Shown one piece after another: positions 56,594 to 64,000 of a stretch of 64,000 bases of DNA (within the stretch, counting starts at the first letter, position 1; each line of letters begins with the position of its first letter). The notes beneath the pieces were generated by a model. That model was not told where the DNA came from, ran no database searches, and saw only the letters and a program-made list of their open reading frames with translations. Source of the stretch: Endobugula sp965214375. Lineage in GTDB: Bacteria > Pseudomonadota > Gammaproteobacteria > Pseudomonadales > Cellvibrionaceae. The position numbers were made by a program, and so were the translations under genes. The stretch is from positions 1,922,001 through 1,986,000 of the forward strand of contig OZ243947.1 in assembly GCA_965214375.1 (NCBI GenBank), given 5' to 3'.

Positions 56594-57511
56594 TTATTGA
56601 TGGCTTAAGGGCTGCCCTTTGATAATGGCCTTACGCAATACATCAATGGCTTTATGTCGTGGAAAGCTGGCACGCCAAGCGAGTCCTACCGTGCGTTTTG
56701 CGTGAATATCTGCCAAAGGCCGAGTCACTAGTGTATCGGCAGCATAATGGCTATGTGCAGCTGACTGGGGCAATATCGTAATGCCGATACCGGAAGCAAC
56801 CATATGCCGCATGGTTTCTAAAGAGCTGCCCGCGGGTGCTTTACGAATATTACCGCTGTCATCACTGGCGCTGGTTTGAATATTCGGCACGGCCTGAAGA
56901 ATCTGATCACGAAAACAGTGCCCCTCACCTAATAACAGAACATTTTCATCGGATAAATCACTCGGGACTAGTTCCGATTTTGCGGCTAAAGGATGGCTGG
57001 GTGGAAGTAGTACCACAAAGGGTTCATCGTATAATGCCTGTGTAACGACATCAGCTTCAGTAAAAGGTAAAGCCACAATAATGACATCCAGCTCACCTTT
57101 GCGAAGTTGTTGTCTGAGGGTTGCCGTAAAACCTTCTTCTACCAACAGCGGCATTTTCGGTGCAATTTTTTGCAATGGAGGAATAAAAAGCGGAAACAAA
57201 TAGGGACCAATGGTAAAAATAGCCCCCACTTTTAACGGGCTTCCCAGTTGGTCTTTGCCAGCACTGGCGATGTCTTTAATAACTGAAGCCTGTTCCAAAA
57301 CATTTTGTGCCTGTACCACAATTTGTTCGCCCATTGGCGTAGGCTGCACTCGGGTTTTTGAACGCTCAAACAGGGAAACACCAAGTTCCTCCTCCAATTT
57401 TTTTACCGCCACACTTAATGTGGGTTGCGATACATTACAGCGATCAGCGGCCTGACCAAAATGTTGTTCCTGCGCCAGAGTGACAATGTAGCGTAATTCG
57501 GTAAGCGTCAT
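56594..57511 (-). CDS. oxyR: LysR-type peroxide regulator OxyR, one-cysteine form
   Basis: A 305-aa LysR regulator with the N-terminal HTH (LRYIVTLAQEQHFGQAADRC, SQPTLSVAVKKLEEELG) and the redox segment GEGHCFRDQ of OxyR with the peroxidatic cysteine. The second redox cysteine, expected shortly after it (LEACP in related OxyRs), is valine here (LQAVPNIQ). Many OxyR features remain, such as SSLETMRHMVASGIGITILP. It precedes recG, as in pseudomonads. Confidence 0.92.
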   Translation of the reverse strand: MTLTELRYIVTLAQEQHFGQAADRCNVSQPTLSVAVKKLEEELGVSLFERSKTRVQPTPMGEQIVVQAQNVLEQASVIKDIASAGKDQLGSPLKVGAIFTIGPYLFPLFIPPLQKIAPKMPLLVEEGFTATLRQQLRKGELDVIIVALPFTEADVVTQALYDEPFVVLLPPSHPLAAKSELVPSDLSDENVLLLGEGHCFRDQILQAVPNIQTSASDDSGNIRKAPAGSSLETMRHMVASGIGITILPQSAAHSHYAADTLVTRPLADIHAKRTVGLAWRASFPRHKAIDVLRKAIIKGQPLSHQ

Positions 57512-57639
57512 ATCGCACCTGTTGTTAATGTTAAAGGATTATTATTAATAAAAACTACCAGTTGAACAAGTTTAATAGTAAAGTATTTTCTTTTGATCGA
57601 CTAGAGTCACAGAAATATTGTATAAAAGATACTGACGAT

Positions 57640-58527
57640 ATGAGTGCACAGCCTGAAAAAATTGCTTTGTTGGGGTTTGGTGATATCGCCCGTCGTTTGC
57701 TACCGCACCTCTCTGACTATGAGGTGACAGCGGTCAATCGTTCACCCATAGAGACCCAGGCCAGACTGGTACTGGCGGATTGCCGTGATCATGAGCAGAT
57801 GACGCAACTGATGAAGAATAAGTTTGATGTAGTAGTCATGAGTTTTGTACCCACACAGTATGACGATCAAGGATATAAAGAAGGTTATGTCGATACTGTC
57901 ACGGCGATTATTCATGCGCTTAAACAGCAGCGCTACCGCCCTCGTTTATTATTATTTGTGTCCAGCACCAGTGTTTATGGGCAAACAGATGGTACTTGGG
58001 TGGATGAAACATCGCCGACAGAGCCTAATAGCTACAGTGGTCGTCGATTATTAGAGGCAGAGCAATTACTGGCTGCGAGTGGAATGACTACATGTTGTGT
58101 GCGTTTATCGGGTATTTATGGTCCCGGGCGTCGCCGTTTGATTGATCAGGTTGTTGCTGGCAAAGGTTCACCTTATGAGCCTCTATTATACAGTAACCGT
58201 ATCCATTCCGAGGATGCTGCCGCGGTATTGGCCCATTTAATCAAGCAACAAAACGCAACCGACTTACACCCTTGTTATCTGGCGACAGATTGTGAGCCAG
58301 TGCCACTACACAAGGTCAAACAATGGATAGCCAAAACACTGGGGTTTTCAAACGATCATTTGCAAGAGAACGAACAAGTACCTGGGCGAATGCAACGTAG
58401 CAGTAAGCGCTGTTCAAACACGAGGTTGTTGGATAGCGGTTATGAATTTCACTATCCAACCTTCAGGGAAGGGTATTATGATTTGATCACAAAAATCGAG
58501 CACGGTGATTTACGGGAAACATCATAG
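57640..58527 (+). CDS. NAD-dependent epimerase/dehydratase (YeeZ-like SDR)
   Basis: A 295-aa extended short-chain dehydrogenase. It has an N-terminal Rossmann motif (IALLGFGDIARRLL, GxGxxA-like), the catalytic serine region LLFVSSTSVYGQTDG with YSGRRLLEAE (Tyr and the following basic residue atypical: Arg in place of Lys), and RLSGIYGPGR. It belongs with YeeZ-type proteins. The start at ATG 57640 is chosen over 57562 because the upstream 26 residues are not family-like. Confidence 0.85.
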   Translation: MSAQPEKIALLGFGDIARRLLPHLSDYEVTAVNRSPIETQARLVLADCRDHEQMTQLMKNKFDVVVMSFVPTQYDDQGYKEGYVDTVTAIIHALKQQRYRPRLLLFVSSTSVYGQTDGTWVDETSPTEPNSYSGRRLLEAEQLLAASGMTTCCVRLSGIYGPGRRRLIDQVVAGKGSPYEPLLYSNRIHSEDAAAVLAHLIKQQNATDLHPCYLATDCEPVPLHKVKQWIAKTLGFSNDHLQENEQVPGRMQRSSKRCSNTRLLDSGYEFHYPTFREGYYDLITKIEHGDLRETS

Positions 58528-58904
58528 GTTGTGCTACCAAAAAATACACGGGCAATAGAGCCGCGTCCTTGAGATCCCATAATAATCAAATCCGTTTCAT
58601 TCTCTTTCGCAAAAGTGAGAATTTCCTGTGCTGCATGTCCTTTCTTAATAAAGGCCTTAATTCCTGCATGTTTCTCCGTGTATTTTTTAGCAAAATCTTG
58701 TATCTTTTCTTTCACTAGGTCAGTCATTATTGAGTAAACTTCCGAGATCATTTCTGCGTGACGATTGACCATGCTTTCGCAGACGGTTAATAGCGCAATG
58801 GTTTCAGCCCGATCGCCAAAGAGAGTGATGGCTGCCTCGGTCGCTTTTTCAGCGTCTTCCGAAAAATCAATAGGAACGAGTATATTTTTGAATTCTTGAG
58901 CCAT
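58476..58904 (-). CDS. Universal stress protein (UspA family)
   Basis: A 142-aa UspA-fold protein: NILVPIDFSEDAEKATEAAI, ETDLIIMGSQGRGSIARVFFGS with the G-2x-G-9x-G nucleotide signature, and VSRKSPCSIFVI. ATG 58904 has a GAAAGG ribosome site. Its 3' end overlaps the convergent epimerase gene by 52 nt, which is unusual but both frames are well supported. Confidence 0.92.
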   Translation of the reverse strand: MAQEFKNILVPIDFSEDAEKATEAAITLFGDRAETIALLTVCESMVNRHAEMISEVYSIMTDLVKEKIQDFAKKYTEKHAGIKAFIKKGHAAQEILTFAKENETDLIIMGSQGRGSIARVFFGSTTYDVSRKSPCSIFVIKS

Positions 58905-59026
58905 AAGACAACCTTTCAATCAAACAGTAAGCAGCGTATACATCGCCCCTTTGATGCTTAACAGGGGCTTACTTTAAATTTAGTTGAGAATTATCAGTCG
59001 TCAAGAAAACAATAAAAAAAGTAGGT

Positions 59027-59410
59027 TTATATAACCATAATGCCATCAGCTTCAATAACCGCGCCTTTGGGAAGCTCGTTGACACCAATAGCCGCACGGG
59101 CAGGATAGGGTTGCGAGAAGTATTGCGCCATAATCTCATTGACGGTTGCAAAATGACTTAAATCAGTCAGAAAAATATTCAATTTAACGATATCTTCCAA
59201 ACTGCCATCAGCGGCTTCACACACGGCTTGGAGATTTTTAAACACCTGATGTGCTTGGGCAGCAAAATCGCCGTCGACCAATGCCATTGTGGTTGGGTCC
59301 AGAGGAATCTGACCCGAGAGGTAAACCGTATTGTTGGTTTTTACCGCTTGTGAGTAGGTACCAATGGCTTCAGGTGCCTTGTCGGTCGAAATAATTGCTT
59401 TGTTTGTCAT
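59027..59410 (-). CDS. ridA: RidA family enamine/imine deaminase
   Basis: A 127-aa protein of the RidA/YjgF family: AIISTDKAPEAIGTYSQAVK, YLSGQIPLDPTTM, DIVKLNIFLTDLSHFATVN and ARAAIGVNELPKGAVIEADG. RidA clears reactive 2-aminoacrylate. ATG 59410 is preferred to the frame start at 59464, which lies inside mutM. Confidence 0.95.
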   Translation of the reverse strand: MTNKAIISTDKAPEAIGTYSQAVKTNNTVYLSGQIPLDPTTMALVDGDFAAQAHQVFKNLQAVCEAADGSLEDIVKLNIFLTDLSHFATVNEIMAQYFSQPYPARAAIGVNELPKGAVIEADGIMVI

Positions 59411-59435
59411 TATCGTTTCCTGATCAATGGATGTT

Positions 59436-60254
59436 TTACTTCTGACATTGCCGGCAGTAAACACTGCTGCGTTGACCTTGCCGAATCTCTTTTAATATAG
59501 CGTCGCATTTTACACAGGGTTCCCCTGCGCGACCATAGACTAACAACTGTTGCGCAAAGTAGCCGGGTTTGCCATCACCGCCAACAAAATCCCGTAAAGT
59601 CGTGCCGCCTTGTTTGATAGATCGTGACAGCACCTGTTTGATGTCAGCCACCCAATCTTCACACTCTTTACGTGTCAGTTTACCGGCTGGGCGACTGGGG
59701 CGAATGCCAGCACTGAATAAGGATTCGTTTGCATAAATGTTGCCGACGCCCACAACAATATGACTGTCCATAATAAACTGTTTGGCATCCTTGCGCCTTT
59801 TACGGCTTGCTTTAAATAAATACTCTCCATTGAATGCATCTGATAAAGGCTCTGGCCCCAGTTTGGAGAGTCGGGGGTGTTCAGCGATACAATCTGTCGT
59901 CCACAGTATTGAGCCAAAACGACGTGGATCATGAAAGCGCAGGCAAAGATTGTTACCGAAAATAATATCGACATGGTCATGCAATTTGGGTTCATCTTCA
60001 ATCAGATTGGCAATACGTAAGCTGCCGGACATCCCTAAATGAATCATCAAATAGCCATGCGTAAACTCAAATAATAAATATTTTCCACGACGCTGGATAT
60101 CCAATAATTTTTTATTATGCAGTTGTTCAGGTAAAGAGGGGTCAACTGGCCAACGCAATTGATGATGGCGAATATGAATATCACGAACTTTTTTGCCCTT
60201 GATATGAGGCAAAATACCTAATCGTGTTGTTTCAACTTCAGGTAATTCAGGCAT
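59436..60254 (-). CDS. mutM: Formamidopyrimidine-DNA glycosylase
   Basis: MutM removes oxidised guanine from DNA. The 272-aa protein keeps the catalytic N-terminal proline (MPELPEVETTRLGI), FDPRRFGSI-like HDPRRFGSILW, the helix-two-turns-helix (IMDSHIVVGVGNIYANESLF) and a zinc finger (CVKCDAILKEIRQGQRSSVYCRQC, four cysteines). Confidence 0.97.
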   Translation of the reverse strand: MPELPEVETTRLGILPHIKGKKVRDIHIRHHQLRWPVDPSLPEQLHNKKLLDIQRRGKYLLFEFTHGYLMIHLGMSGSLRIANLIEDEPKLHDHVDIIFGNNLCLRFHDPRRFGSILWTTDCIAEHPRLSKLGPEPLSDAFNGEYLFKASRKRRKDAKQFIMDSHIVVGVGNIYANESLFSAGIRPSRPAGKLTRKECEDWVADIKQVLSRSIKQGGTTLRDFVGGDGKPGYFAQQLLVYGRAGEPCVKCDAILKEIRQGQRSSVYCRQCQK

Positions 60255-60290
60255 AAGATGAGCATGGTTCCATTTAAATTAAGAAAGCCG

Positions 60291-60379
60291 CAAATATACC
60301 ATAAGGAACCGTCCGCAGCAGGGAGCTGCCGCCGAGCGTACAGGGATGTATTTACAGCGTGTTTCCGGTGGTATATTTG
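60291..60379. repeat. Inverted-repeat element upstream of mutM
   Basis: CAAATATACCA (60291-60301) and its inverse (60369-60379) flank a GC-rich core with AGCAGGGAGCTGCCGCCGAG and a TACAGGGATGTATTTACAGC segment. This core resembles dispersed gammaproteobacterial REP-type repeats. Together with 60380-60500 it forms the only gene-free stretch here. Confidence 0.7.
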
Positions 60380-60445
60380 TGGGTTTTATTTATGCTTGAA
60401 TTAAATCGCCGCTCCTGCACCCGCGGCATACCGTACATCCTGTAC

Positions 60446-60474
60446 ATAAAAAACCCGGCGAAAGCCGGGTTTAT
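60446..60474 (-). terminator. Terminator after rpmG
   Basis: AAACCCGGC, loop GAAA, then GCCGGGTTT (60451-60472), with A/T tails on both sides. It serves the leftward rpmB-rpmG unit. Confidence 0.88.
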
Positions 60475-60500
60475 AGATAAAAATATTTTATAAGAATAGC

Positions 60501-60656
60501 TTATTTAATTTTGCCTTCTTTATAAATGACATGTTTACGCACGACAGGATCATATTTTTTGACCTCCATCTTTTCTGGCATATTGCGCTTATTTTTGTCG
60601 GTCGTATAAAAATGACCTGTACCAGCTGTTGAATTTAAACGAATCTTTTCACGCAT
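60501..60656 (-). CDS. rpmG: 50S ribosomal protein L33
   Basis: A 51-aa ribosomal protein: MREKIRLNSTAGTGHFYTTD, then KNKRNMPEKMEVKKYDP and VRKHVIYKEGKIK. It is the cysteine-free form, without zinc ligands. It follows rpmB by 15 nt in the usual rpmB-rpmG pair. Confidence 0.97.
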   Translation of the reverse strand: MREKIRLNSTAGTGHFYTTDKNKRNMPEKMEVKKYDPVVRKHVIYKEGKIK

Positions 60657-60671
60657 AGTGTGATCTCCTTT

Positions 60672-60908
60672 TTATACCTTTTCGCCGCGTGAGCGGATGT
60701 CTGAAATCACAGTATCAATACCTTTTTTGTCAATGATACGCATACCTTTGGTTGATACACGTAGTTTAACAAAGCGTTTTTCAGACTCCACCCAAAAACG
60801 ATGAGTGTGCAGGTTTGGCAAAAAACGACGTTTGGTGTGGTTGTTTGCGTGAGAAACATTGTTACCAGTGACGGGGCGCTTGCCGGTCACTTGACATACT
60901 CTGGACAT
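60672..60908 (-). CDS. rpmB: 50S ribosomal protein L28
   Basis: A 78-aa ribosomal protein: MSRVCQVTGKRPVTGNNVSH, then NHTKRRFLPNLHTHRFWVES and a C-terminal IDKKGIDTVISDIR. Length and the pairing with rpmG are normal. Confidence 0.98.
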   Translation of the reverse strand: MSRVCQVTGKRPVTGNNVSHANNHTKRRFLPNLHTHRFWVESEKRFVKLRVSTKGMRIIDKKGIDTVISDIRSRGEKV

Positions 60909-61083
60909 TTTTTTGCCTCAAATTAAGCTAAGTACCTGTAATGACGTGACTTTTTGGCAAATATTCGCCGCACGACATTACTGTATAGAAACTGTTTTAT
61001 TTACAAAAATTCAGCAATCTGCAACAAAAAACCATCGGTATTTGTGCCTGCCTGCAAAATGAGGCGCGTTTTATACCAGAAAA

Positions 61084-61178
61084 CGGGGGTCAGAGTAAAG
61101 TTTTATTTAAAAATTGGGGTTAGATTTTTAATGGTAGCGCAAGCTAACACCAAAACGTTGCTCTGACTTCAAATGCTG
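61084..61178. repeat. Degenerate GGGGTCAGAGTAAA repeat
   Basis: GGGGGTCAGAGTAAAGTTTT matches the arm of the repeats in the atp operon. A weak opposing part (CTCTGACTTC) lies near 61170. It is a decayed third copy, placed between rpmB and radC. Confidence 0.6.
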
Positions 61179-61191
61179 TAGCCCCTAACAC

Positions 61192-61866
61192 CTAAATTGT
61201 CCCATGCTCGGCAAAGGAATATAGGCGGCCGTCACCAATAATAAAGTGATCTAGTAAGCGGATATCAACCAATGCTAGCGCATCGCGTAATACGTGGGTG
61301 ATATGGCAATCTGCCTGACTCGGTTCACTAATACCCGAAGGATGATTATGTGCCACAACCAGAGCGGCAGCATTGTATTCGAGGGCGGCTTTGACCACTT
61401 CTCTGGGGTAAACACTGGCGGCATTGTGTGTACCATAGAATAATTCTTTGTAAGCCAGCAATTGATGTCGGCTATCTAGAAACAATGCGGTAAAAATTTC
61501 CTGGGGCCTGTCGCGAAGTTTGGTGATTAAATACTGGCGCACGTTATCGGGGTTGGTAAACACGCTGGTTCGGGTTAATTTTTCCGCCAAATGGCGCCCA
61601 GCTATTTCTAATGTTGCCTGCAATTGTACATATTTGGCGATGCCCAACCCGTGCGCACGACAAAAATCCTTTGGACTGGCATCCAAGATAGCCCGCAAAT
61701 TACCAAAGTGTTGTAATAATTTGCGTGCTAAATCGACAGCAGACATGCCTTTGCAGCCAGTGCGTAGAAAAATCGCAAGCAGTTCGGCATCGGATAATGA
61801 ATGCGCCCCTTGCGCTAGAAGCTTTTCGCGGGGGCGTTCGGCCTTGGGCCAGTCATTAATTGCCAT
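61192..61866 (-). CDS. radC: RadC family JAMM-domain protein
   Basis: A 224-aa protein with the N-terminal helix-hairpin-helix (WPKAERPREKLLAQGAHSL, GLGIAKYVQLQA) and a C-terminal JAB/MPN metalloprotease-like domain with VVAHNHPSGISEPSQADCH (the JAMM His-x-His...Ser...Asp). The role is unclear despite the name. The start at ATG 61866 has GGGAG 6 nt upstream. It is divergent from coaBC, the usual neighbour. Confidence 0.95.
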   Translation of the reverse strand: MAINDWPKAERPREKLLAQGAHSLSDAELLAIFLRTGCKGMSAVDLARKLLQHFGNLRAILDASPKDFCRAHGLGIAKYVQLQATLEIAGRHLAEKLTRTSVFTNPDNVRQYLITKLRDRPQEIFTALFLDSRHQLLAYKELFYGTHNAASVYPREVVKAALEYNAAALVVAHNHPSGISEPSQADCHITHVLRDALALVDIRLLDHFIIGDGRLYSFAEHGTI

Positions 61867-61955
61867 AGTCATCTCCCTGATGTTAGTAAATGTTTCCTTA
61901 CAAATTTTGCTGACAAAGTGGTATCTTAGCAGTTTTTAGTTTTTGAATCATTGTT

Positions 61956-63155
61956 ATGTCAAATTTAACCAATCGACGCATTCTCTTGGGCGTTTCTGGT
62001 GGTATTGCTGCTTACAAAAGCGCCGAATTAATTCGGCGTCTTCAAGATTTAGGTGCAGATGTGCGTGTTGTGATGACACGTGCTGCCCAAGAGTTTATTA
62101 CACCGCTCACGCTACAGGCATTATCGGGTAACCCGGTACACGTTGATTTGCTGGATCCTGCTGCCGAAGCGGCCATGGGTCATATTGAATTATCTCGTTG
62201 GGCAGATGTAATGGTTATTGCGCCTGCCAGTGCGGATGTCATTGCGCGTTTGGCGCAAGGGAAAGGTGATGATTTGTTGACCACCGTTTGTCTTGCGCGT
62301 CGTTGTGATATTGCTATTGCGCCAGCAATGAATGAGGCCATGTGGCATAACAGTGTGACACAAAAAAATCTGGCTTTTCTACGTGAAGAAGGTTTTACCC
62401 AGATAGGTCCTGAGGCAGGTGGACAAGCTTGTGGTGATGTTGGGCTGGGTCGTATGTCAGAACCAGCAGCGCTGGCTCAAGAAATATCAGCGCAATTTGA
62501 AACGGGTGTTTTGATGGGTAAATCTGTTGTTATTACGGCGGGTCCCACGCGTGAAGCGATTGATCCAGTACGTTATATCAGTAATCATAGCTCGGGAAAA
62601 ATGGGTTATGCACTGGCACAAGCTGCGGTTGATGCCGGGGCGAAAGTGACATTAATTAGTGGCCCAACAAATTTGTCTTGCCCCGACCATGTGACCCAAT
62701 TGAACGTGGTCTCTGCCGAGGATATGTATCAAGCGACGATGACACACATTGCTGACGCCGATGTGTTTATTGCTTCTGCTGCGGTTGCGGATTTTCGTCC
62801 TATTTGTGTTGCGGATAAAAAAATGAAAAAAGCCGGCCTTGATACCATGACCATTGAAATGGAAAAAAATCCAGATATTGTTGCTTCTGTCGCTGCTTTG
62901 CCGAACAAGCCTTTTGTGGTTGGATTTGCTGCAGAAACACACGACGTTATCAATTATGCAAAAGAAAAACGTCAGAAGAAGAATCTCGATATGATTGTGG
63001 CTAATGATGTTTCGGATACGTCCATTGGATTTAATAGTGATAATAATCAAGTGACAGTTATTACATCATCGAGTGAACAGGTATTGCAGGAAGCCAGTAA
63101 GTATCAATTATCACTGGATATTATCCAGCAAATAGCAGAACAGTTAACTGATTAA
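61956..63155 (+). CDS. coaBC: Bifunctional phosphopantothenoylcysteine decarboxylase / phosphopantothenate--cysteine ligase
   Basis: CoaBC makes 4'-phosphopantetheine for coenzyme A. The 399-aa protein has the FMN decarboxylase domain (ILLGVSGGIAAYKSAELIRR, APAMNEAMW, GGQACGDVGLGRM with the active cysteine) and the ligase domain (VITAGPTREAIDPVRYISNHSSGKMGYA; VGFAAETHD). It is intact. Confidence 0.97.
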   Translation: MSNLTNRRILLGVSGGIAAYKSAELIRRLQDLGADVRVVMTRAAQEFITPLTLQALSGNPVHVDLLDPAAEAAMGHIELSRWADVMVIAPASADVIARLAQGKGDDLLTTVCLARRCDIAIAPAMNEAMWHNSVTQKNLAFLREEGFTQIGPEAGGQACGDVGLGRMSEPAALAQEISAQFETGVLMGKSVVITAGPTREAIDPVRYISNHSSGKMGYALAQAAVDAGAKVTLISGPTNLSCPDHVTQLNVVSAEDMYQATMTHIADADVFIASAAVADFRPICVADKKMKKAGLDTMTIEMEKNPDIVASVAALPNKPFVVGFAAETHDVINYAKEKRQKKNLDMIVANDVSDTSIGFNSDNNQVTVITSSSEQVLQEASKYQLSLDIIQQIAEQLTD

Positions 63156-63162
63156 TACGTAT

Positions 63163-64000
63163 ATGAAGCAGCCTTCTTCCTATATTAATACTACCATTGC
63201 TACTGTGATCGCCGGTCTGATCATCATGGTAACTACCCTCTATCTGCTATGGTTTTTGGTTGCCATACCGAATGCCCAACAGGTATTTGTGCAGCATGTT
63301 ACCGCAAGTATCGATGACTATCAGAAAACGGTATCAGCATATTTATTACAAAAAGATAAACGCATTAACCAACTTATTAAAGAGACATGGGATACTCAAA
63401 CTTTTGATCGCGATAAACTGTCGACAGCGTTAACTCATAATATGCGCGCTAGAGGTTTTAATTTTATAGACTTGTCCATTATTACCGCTGATGATATCTC
63501 AGCTTATTCCGAACTGAGAGCACCCGAGAGCTTTTTAACGGTTGATATGTTAAATCGTTTACAGGCTAAGCAACCCATTTTTTGGGAGGCGGCAAAAAAA
63601 GCAGATACTAGAATATGGCAATTGAATAAGTTATTTCCCGTGGTAAACGATAACGAGCTGTTGGCGGTGGTATTTGTCAGTCTGTCTTTGGAAAGCCTAT
63701 ACAGCCTTTTTTCTGAACAGCGTAATGCGGGTTATATTACCATCAGTCAGACATTGGATCATGGCAAGCCATTAACCTTCTTCTTACTGGGCAGTGCAGA
63801 AGACACGTTAACCAGTAAAACACGCACAATAGAGAATAGTTATTGGCAAATTAGCTACCGCCCTGCTCAGGCGTTGAAACAGCGTTACCAAGCAATACCC
63901 TCCTGGTTTTGGGCTGTAGCGATGGTATTATTTTTTAAGCTGACGTTGGCTGTTTACACGGTTGTTAAAAAGCCAAAGACAACGGTAAAACGTGGGTCAA
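63163..64000 (+). CDS. N-terminal membrane part of an AlgC-like protein (3' end outside window)
   Basis: The frame from ATG 63163 is open to the right edge (279 codons). It encodes a membrane helix (about residues 10-35, TTIATVIAGLIIMVTTLYLL), a periplasmic domain of about 210 residues, and a second helix near 250-265 (WFWAVAMVLFFKLTLAVY). In related gammaproteobacteria the gene after coaBC (often after dut) is a phosphomannomutase algC with such an N-terminal membrane extension. No dut gene is seen here. The catalytic domain lies outside the window, so this is inference. Confidence 0.6.
   Translation, partial: MKQPSSYINTTIATVIAGLIIMVTTLYLLWFLVAIPNAQQVFVQHVTASIDDYQKTVSAYLLQKDKRINQLIKETWDTQTFDRDKLSTALTHNMRARGFNFIDLSIITADDISAYSELRAPESFLTVDMLNRLQAKQPIFWEAAKKADTRIWQLNKLFPVVNDNELLAVVFVSLSLESLYSLFSEQRNAGYITISQTLDHGKPLTFFLLGSAEDTLTSKTRTIENSYWQISYRPAQALKQRYQAIPSWFWAVAMVLFFKLTLAVYTVVKKPKTTVKRGS

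Noticed and set aside
61192..61866. RadC as an antirestriction or element gene
   Set aside because: It lies next to coaBC and rpmBG far from the island, the standard chromosomal place.
1..64000. tRNA, rRNA or tmRNA genes
   Set aside because: I saw no cloverleaf-like or rRNA-like sequence by eye, including at the element borders; a covariance-model search would settle this.

Overview
The window is a 64-kb piece of a gammaproteobacterial chromosome. A conserved backbone of ATP synthase, glmU, glmS, hexR-like, uvrD, ubiC, recG, oxyR, mutM, rpmG/rpmB, radC and coaBC genes is split by a 29.5-kb accessory island. Gene content and order (recG next to oxyR, ubiC nearby, coaBC leading into an algC-like gene, several c-di-GMP genes) suggest a Pseudomonadales/Cellvibrionales-type, probably marine, bacterium. 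That placement is inference.

Positions 1-11964 hold a decayed PAS-EAL gene, the complete atpIBEFHAGDC operon (interrupted by two palindromic GGGGTCAGA repeats), glmU and glmS. The glmS gene ends in codons for V-T-V-E-stop at 11950-11964.

Positions 11953-41427 are the main discovery of this reading. The island is three integrated elements in direct tandem (about 12.1, 8.2 and 9.2 kb). Each starts inside the last codons of glmS, or of a re-created copy of them, and each ends with another copy of those codons (24019-24033, 32254-32268, 41425-41439). The four copies differ only at synonymous third positions. Each element is bounded by its own 16-21 bp inverted repeats, which begin at the stop codon on the left and end 4 nt before the glmS-like codons on the right. 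Joining the two ends of an element gives a roughly 48-bp symmetric site, as expected for the attP of a large serine recombinase. Each element carries such a recombinase as its last gene, and the recombinase promoter carries copies or part-copies of the same end repeat. No Tn7 genes are present. All three share a core: a small helix-turn-helix protein at the left end (a candidate excision factor), an unrecognised protein with an FDxWW motif, ribbon-helix-helix and small helical proteins, a small resolvase and the large recombinase. Cargo differs: a type I restriction system (element 1), a zinc-ribbon repeat nuclease and a HUH Rep (element 2), and a NERD nuclease and a lipoprotein (element 3). 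The elements probably entered one after another at the glmS end, element 3 first. The element 3 recombinase now has an amber codon.

Positions 41440-64000 return to the backbone: a chemoreceptor, a HexR-type regulator, a 7-TM protein with a Fis-like tail, an alpha/beta hydrolase, uvrD, a solute-binding-like protein beside a GGDEF-EAL protein, ubiC, a YbaK-HDOD protein, recG, oxyR (lacking the usual second cysteine), an NAD-dependent epimerase, a universal stress protein, ridA, mutM, rpmG, rpmB, radC, coaBC and the start of an algC-type gene. No rRNA, tRNA or CRISPR array was seen.
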